A stretch of DNA of 64,000 nt from Culex pipiens pallens (lineage: Eukaryota; Arthropoda; Insecta; Diptera; Culicidae): the NCBI RefSeq assembly GCF_016801865.2, contig NC_068938.1, forward strand, positions 99,501,925 to 99,565,924. Direction: 5' to 3'. The position numbers were made by a program, and so were the translations under genes. The notes under the pieces are model-generated. The model saw only the letters and a program-made list of their open reading frames with translations. It made no database searches and had not been told where the DNA came from. Below are positions 58,519-64,000 of the stretch, piece by piece; position 1 is the first letter of the stretch; the number at the start of each line of letters is the position of its first letter.

Positions 58519-59557
58519 GCTGGCGTTGGCCGTTGAAAATGATGCTGCCTTTTTGTTGGTTGCAAAGTGCAAAAACGCGAGTTTCACTCTGACCTAAAGT
58601 TATTTGGCACAACGCACCCCAGGATTAGGGTTGCCATGGTTTTATCTGTCTTAAATAGTAACCAAAAAATATTGACTTGTACGTTTGGAAAGCTATGAAA
58701 AACGACATAAATGAAATTATTACTGAAAAATCTTGTGTATCTATGAAAAATACAACTCCAACTCCAATATAGTGCCATCCCATTTTTGGCAACACGAATT
58801 ATTCAAACATTTCTGCTTGCCAATAAAAGGACCCAAAAATGTGAAGATTTAGGATGATTTACGATCAACAATTTAGAAAAAAAAAGAATTTAGTCTCAGA
58901 GGAGATGTGTCGAAAAGACGTGTTGAAGAAACGGGATGCCACATTAGGGTGGTTCAAATCTGAGCTTCATCCGGGCAACCCGTTGAAATCAAGTATTGAC
59001 CCATCACTAGGCTAAATTCCAAATTCTGGATCCTTGGCTGGTGTTGGCTGTTGAAAATGATGCTGCCTTTTTGTTGGTTGCAAAGTGCAAAAAAGCGAGT
59101 TTCACTCTGACCTAAAGTTATTTGGCACAACGCACCCCCAGGATTAGGGTTGCCATGGTTTTATCTGTCTTAAATAGTAACCAAAAAATATTGACTTGTA
59201 CGTTTGGAAAGCTATGAAAAACGACATAAATGAAATTATTACTGAAAAATCTTGTGTATCTATGAAAAATACAACTCCAACTCCAATATAGTGCCATCCC
59301 ATTTTTGGCAACACGAATTATTCAAACATTTCTGCTTGCCAATAAAAGGACTCAAAAATGTGAAGATTTAGGATGATTTACGATCAACAATTTAGAAAAA
59401 AAAAGAATTTAGTCTCAGAGGAGATGTGTCGAAAAGACGTGTTGAAGAAACGGGATGCCACATTAGGGTGGTTCAAATCTGAGCTTCATCCGGGCAACCC
59501 GTTGAAATCAAGTATTGACCCATCACTAGGCTAAATTCCAAATTTGAGCTCATTCTG
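58519..59557. repeat. Tandem duplication, about 518-bp unit, two copies
   Basis: 58519-59025 recurs at 59037-59545 with only a handful of changes, mostly a one-base indel in the C run (58607 / 59125) and a few substitutions. An 11-base filler (CTGGATCCTTG) joins the copies. Each unit ends with the TAGGGTGGTTC repeat start. Near identity indicates a very recent event or two haplotypes joined in assembly. Confidence 0.9.
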
Positions 59558-61030
59558 ACCAGGAGAGCCCTCCCTCTAAGCCCTTGAAGTATGTATGAAA
59601 AAAATCGTCAAAATGTAAGGTGCAATAACTCACAACTTGACATTTTTAAAGTTTATGTCGATAAATGCTTAATGTTCATAAAGGTATGGTAGATTTGGGC
59701 TCCAAGAACACGGTCCAATTGACAGAATTTAATTTTAGAGCAATTCCAGCTCAAATCAAATTTTCTGGTACTTTTGTATCCGGCCCTCTCCGGTTACAAT
59801 GAAACTTTGTAGACATGTTATCCTAGGCTATATATACCATTTTTTGTATATGGAGCCAATTGTACACGAAAATAACATATGAGAAGGGTGTAAGTTATTT
59901 GAATATTTTTGTATTTTCTAATTTAAAAATTACTGTAACTCAAAGCCATTGCCATTGCATCGTATCAAAAAGTGATCAAAGACAAATTTGTAGGAAATTG
60001 GACCAGCTTTATGAAAAAAATACACTGAAAGAAAAATACACGCCACTTCTATGAGATTTTTCAATTTTCAAGTTAAAACATAACATTTTAGGGTGATGTC
60101 ACTTTTTTTTCGTTCAAATTTTTTGAGGAAATAGCCTAAGATGTTTCAAAAAGACTCACGAAAAATGCAGGTTTGTATGTCTCTCTTAAAAAAATACAAA
60201 AATCATTTAGTAAAACTGTTTTTTTGAAAAGTCTTATCGTCAAAATTTTCAAAAACCGGTAGTGGGAATCGATTTTTCAGACAATTTTCCCCATATTGAC
60301 CATTGTCCTATGTCCAATCCTTGTCAAGATACAGCGCTTTAAAAAATATAAATGTAAAAAAAAAAATTGTGGTTTTTGGCAATTTTTATGACAGACTTGA
60401 TTTTTCAGTCCCGAAATTATTTTTATCGGAAGAGTCTAATTTTCCATAAGTCGTGCTTGCCATTTCATTAGGGCACATAACTTTTTTAGACAAGAGTGTG
60501 TCCCTTTCACACCTTATGTAAACTGTCTTTCGAGTGAAAGGGATACACAATTGTTTACAAAAGTTATGTGCCCTTTTGAAATGTTAGGCTCCAAGTTTGC
60601 GTTTCAATTGGATGTTTGAGTTAATATTTATTTATGTTTAAATCTTTTTTATTATTTTTTCAACATTTCAAAATGTGGGTGGGCCCCGTTGCTGGCAAAA
60701 TTGACGTGTATCTGTAGCAAAAAACGGATGTGGAAATGGAGGCGCTTGGTTGCTTAAGCAGATTCCATAGCATTTATACCCAAAATTATATATTTTATTC
60801 ATTCACAAAAAAATTTCTAAAAATTAAGTTCTGTCGATTGTAGTGTGTCCAAGGAGCTCAAATCTACCAAACCTTTATCAAATTTATGCATTTATCGACA
60901 TCAACTTCAAAATGTCATGTTGTGTTATTTAATTCTTACCAATTCTCGGAACTAAACTCTTCATCAAATTTGGAAAACCTTCCCCGAAGACACCATATTT
61001 TTGGATTTTTTGCTAAAAAGTTATAAGGCT
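59465..61030. repeat. TAGGGTGGT repeat interrupted by a foldback
   Basis: The left part (59465-59610) and right part (about 60945-61030) match consecutive stretches of the intact copy at 29687-29970. Between them about 59615-60925 is a foldback whose arms (ATGTCGATAAATGC…GGTAGATTTG…CTCC, 59625-59715, inverted at 60840-60925) pair over about 100 bp or more. A further hairpin (60461-60582) lies in its middle. Confidence 0.6.
60461..60582. repeat. Hairpin with GGGCACATAACTTTT stem
   Basis: CATTTCATTAGGGCACATAA on the left pairs with GTTATGTGCCC…GAAATG on the right, and inner blocks TGTCCCTTTCAC / GTGAAAGGGATACA also pair. Size about 122 bp with a short loop. Likely a small MITE inside the 59.6-60.9 kb foldback. 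Confidence 0.65.
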
Positions 61031-61307
61031 GGTACAAATTATATTTAATGTTTTTATCATCTTGAATCTTAGACAAAAACTTATCGTTTTATGGGAAATT
61101 AAATCTGTTGATATATAGATTTCAATCAATTTTTAATTTTTTTAAATGCTTTTTCTGCAAATCGAAGAGGTAGTGCGAGAACCTAAACCACCATATCACT
61201 CATCATTGAATGGGTAATTAAAAGACCTTTCCAATGAATCTAAAAATTCAAAATATCTGGCAACCCTTTACCAGTACTTTTTTGATGCCGTATCTCACTC
61301 ATATGTA

Positions 61308-61479
61308 CACTCAAAAAAATGAGTTCGCGTAAACGTGAACAGCGTTCATGCCAACGGGAACCAGGAAGAAAACTGTTCAACTTTTATAATGCATTGCACC
61401 ATGAAAGTGAACAGTTTTCTTCCTGGTTCCAGTTGGCATGAACGCTGTTCACGTTTACGCGAACTCATTTTTTTGAGTG
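61308..61479. mobile_element. Near-perfect palindromic MITE, 172 bp
   Basis: Ends CACTCAAAAAAATGAGTTCG and exact inverse, TA on both sides (61306-61307, 61480-61481). Stem over 65 bp with very few mismatches, loop around 61378-61410 containing TGCATTGCACC. The ends carry a nested mini-palindrome (CTCAAAAAAATGAG). Related in layout to 48944-49118. It lies within an old repeat related to 21270-21533. Confidence 0.85.
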
Positions 61480-61715
61480 TATGCAAGCTATGTTCGGAAC
61501 CATCTTTAAAACTATTGCTGGAATGGTAATCGAAAGACCTTACAAACGAGTCTAAAAGTTCGAATAACTTGCAACAATAACAATAACTGTCTTATGTTAA
61601 GACTATTTAAGTGATATTAATGTACATTTAAAAGGTGGATTTATATGAGTTAGGTCGATTTCAAATCATAAATTGAGTTTTCTGCAGTTTTTCAAAGCTA
61701 TAAAAAAAATTATTA

Positions 61716-62189
61716 ACATTCCAACGCCCAAGGCTCCAAAAAAGTTGGAACGGTAACTCCAACTCGCTGGTTCTCGAGCATAACTTAACCAATCAAGATG
61801 ATTCTTCTTTCCAGTGATTTGTTAGAATGTCTAGATGATCCTAGAACTTTGCAGAACTTAATTTGATCAAATCTGTAATTTTTGCGATCAAAAACATCGT
61901 TCCATCGTTTTTTTCGCGTGTAAAAAAAATTCGCCAAAAATTCCGCGGAGGCAGTCGTTTTGAAAAAAGGTGGAACGATGTTTTCGGTCGCAGAAATTAC
62001 AGATTTGATCAAATTAAGTTCTACAAAGTTCTAGGATCATCTAGACATTCTAACAAATCACTGGAAAAAAAGAATCACCTTGATTGGTTGAGTTATGCCC
62101 GAGAACCAGCGAGTTGAAGTTACCGTTCCAACTTTTTTGGGAGGCTTGGGCGTCCGTGTAAGTTGGACATGCGTTGGGCGTTCCAGTGT
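61716..62189. mobile_element. Foldback element with AACGCCCAA ends
   Basis: Long inverted arms meet near 61955; blocks AAAAAAGTTGGAACGGTAAC, AACTCGCTGGTTCTCG, TAGATGATCCTAGAACTTTG and TTACAGATTTGATC pair left to right. The outer ends read ACATTCCAACGCCCAA and the inverse of ACACTGGAACGCCCAA, with TA outside. The right arm has an extra 28-bp segment repeating CGCCCAA. Confidence 0.75.
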
Positions 62190-64000
62190 TAAAAAATATA
62201 TATATTTATAAAATAACAATAAAAAATGTCGAGTTTTGGTTGCTAATTACTCAAATTTAATAATCTATGGTCACCTCATTCGCACTCATACATTTGTTTC
62301 AGGTGGGTTAATGGTGGGAAGAAAACCGCAAACACTTGCCCGGTCAGGCCGCACACCAGAAATCGCTAGTGGGCCAACTCACGCCGCGTTCCTGTGCCTT
62401 GGTTCTCTTTCTAATTTCATTTTTCATGCATGTTTATGTTAATGTGCTTTATTAATTTTTGCCAGGCTCTCTCACTGCGGACCCTTCTTGGACTTTGGAG
62501 AGAAACGCACGCGAGTCTTGCGAAACCTGAACTTTGTGGCCGCCTGACTCAACGTGGAAAGCTTTTGAGCAGGAGGGGTTGGGGGTAAAATGTTATGATA
62601 TATGATGAAACTCTTCCGTAAACTTATGTTTACCTTTTGGTATGTTTTGCGCTGAAGGGGGTAAAAAGCTGGGTCGCACTGCGGCGAGAAAATGTGATGT
62701 CGAACAGATGTTTTTTCTTCTTTTTTGTTGTTGGGTTTTAGAGCACAATTTTAATGTTTCCCGTAGCCTTAGTGTCTAAGGCTGATGGAGAAAGAAGACT
62801 ATTTTTCAACTATTCAATTGTGAATCAATCTCCTAACATTGTGAATCTAGCTCTAAAAAAACTTTTCACAAAATTAAATTCAGAGATACACCTTCTTCAT
62901 CTATACCAATATCCAGAATTGAGCATTCTTGAAGATCTAGCAAACTTGTTACTTGTATGTACTTTTTTAAGTCAGATCTTCTGTGCATTTGGTTTCCAAA
63001 GAGTTCAGATAAAAAACCTTTCCGGTTCCTTTAACGAACTGGTGGGAAGTTGGAAAGGCACCATCCAGAAAAGTGGATTTATTTATTTTTTAAAGCAATA
63101 ATAATAAATTGTTGATTTTTTTGATTGAATAAATTGTTGCAAGTCCATTTTTAAAGTTTTGTTTCTGATACGGATATTGATTTACTAATTAATATCACAT
63201 ACTGTGTAATTAAATCCAATTTGTTTATTAATCCGATGGCCAACAAATCACCTTCAATTGCTTGCATCAAAACTCATAATCATGCGCGCTCCATTAACCA
63301 GTTATTCAATAGTCTGTTTATTACCGATATGTTCCTCCTCGCAAGCGTACACTCCTCAACTGTAGCTCATCAAGAAATCCTACACGCTTCTCATGTTTAC
63401 ACATCGTCAATCGACACCGTAAGCTAGGCAAGAACCCGCCAACCCGGGCCAGGGCGCGCTCCACGCCGGTGGAATCAATCAACCCATGTCAAGAGCCTCG
63501 CTCTGATCCGATCCCCGCGAGCCGTTTAATTATGGTACTTTCCGTGATGTTCGATCACACCTAATCAAGCGGAGTCTACCTTCCCCTAGGGGTGACCCCA
63601 AGTCCGCGCTAGACCCGGTCGTCGGCCGTCGTGATCGCCCATAAAACAAATCTGCCACATATGAGGCTCGAGCCCCTCCAAGTTGATTCCACTTGGGAAC
63701 ACGAACGGGTCGTCGATGCTTCACAACAAAGCTCGTTTTGTTCGCGAGTTTATTTCACTATTAACTTTTATTATTTACTTAAGATGCTGCGCGATCGGAA
63801 CAGCGAACAACGGCAGCCAAAGCGCGCGATCCGCGTGCAGGCGATTCGTTTTTAGATATGATGATATTACCTTTTTAATACCTGATCCAATCGCCAGCAG
63901 ACTGGGCAAGTCTGCCAGAAGACGAGACCAACCAGCCAGCCAGTTCTCTATGACGCGGTCGATAAAAGGTCTTTAATTGATTGAAATTTGCGGTACTTAG
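62190..64000. other. Unique-looking DNA to the window end, no gene recognised
   Basis: 62290-62720 and 63230-64000 are GC-richer with no repeat partners in the window. Frames of 64-115 codons occur on both strands without recognised domains. The last 500 bases are the most GC-rich here and could be the edge of a host gene's regulatory region, but nothing proves this. Confidence 0.3.

Noticed and set aside
62754..63101. 115-codon frame beginning …VSKADGERRLFFNYS, faintly like an LTR-retroelement RT
   Set aside because: Only about 15 residues resemble the family and no later RT motif (such as a DD box) follows. Chance is more likely.

Overview
This window looks like repeat-rich, non-coding nuclear DNA from an insect, most likely a culicine mosquito and probably Culex. 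The basis is the mix of elements: an APE-type non-LTR retrotransposon with an RNase H domain, many TA-flanked MITEs, hAT-type MITEs with 8-bp target duplications, tRNA-derived SINE-like modules and very long foldback palindromes. I recognise these repeat types from mosquito genomes but could not run a search. There is one 100-base assembly gap (22914-23013). I found no confident host protein-coding gene, no rRNA, no CRISPR array and no intact tRNA.

The best-supported coding feature is a 1,040-codon open frame on the minus strand (17686-20808). It holds the end of an endonuclease domain, a complete reverse transcriptase with YADD, an RNase H domain with its four acidic residues, and a C-terminal CCHC knuckle. 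It is 5'-truncated and ends in an A-tail. It sits inside a TA-flanked DNA element (17024-21192), which lies at the edge of an older, decayed LINE fragment (about 14550-17010). Two further MITEs interrupt that LINE (14803-15269 and 15620-16576). The broken reading frame lets each insertion be placed to the base.

Layout. 1-7000: AT-rich and unique-looking DNA with small MITEs. 7003-9533: a MITE carrying a tRNA-like module, then an older repeat split by a 1.04-kb hAT MITE. 11310-12660: a 1.35-kb near-perfect palindrome (FB1). 12.7-14.2 kb: unique-looking DNA. 14.2-21.2 kb: the nested LINE complex. 22.3-27.3 kb: foldback copies, the gap and a second large palindrome (FB2, 25502-26775). 27.3-29.7 kb: GC-richer unique DNA. 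29.7-36.9 kb: hAT-like and TA-type elements, some nested. 37-39.6 kb: GC-rich unique DNA. 39.6-43.3 kb: more foldbacks, including a three-layer nest. 43.3-45.9 kb: unique-looking DNA. 45980-46478: a 13-bp minisatellite. 48.9-51.6 kb: small palindromic MITEs. 54310-55180: a pure 7-bp satellite of about 122 copies. 55222-56185: a GATAA-rich foldback (FB3). 58.5-62.2 kb: a 518-bp tandem duplication, nested repeats and palindromes. 62.2-64 kb: unique-looking DNA.

Nothing here forms an operon or pathway. What interacts is the transposable elements, which insert into one another and give a relative chronology. The unique, GC-richer blocks between repeat clusters could be intergenic or long-intron DNA of a host gene lying mostly outside the window.
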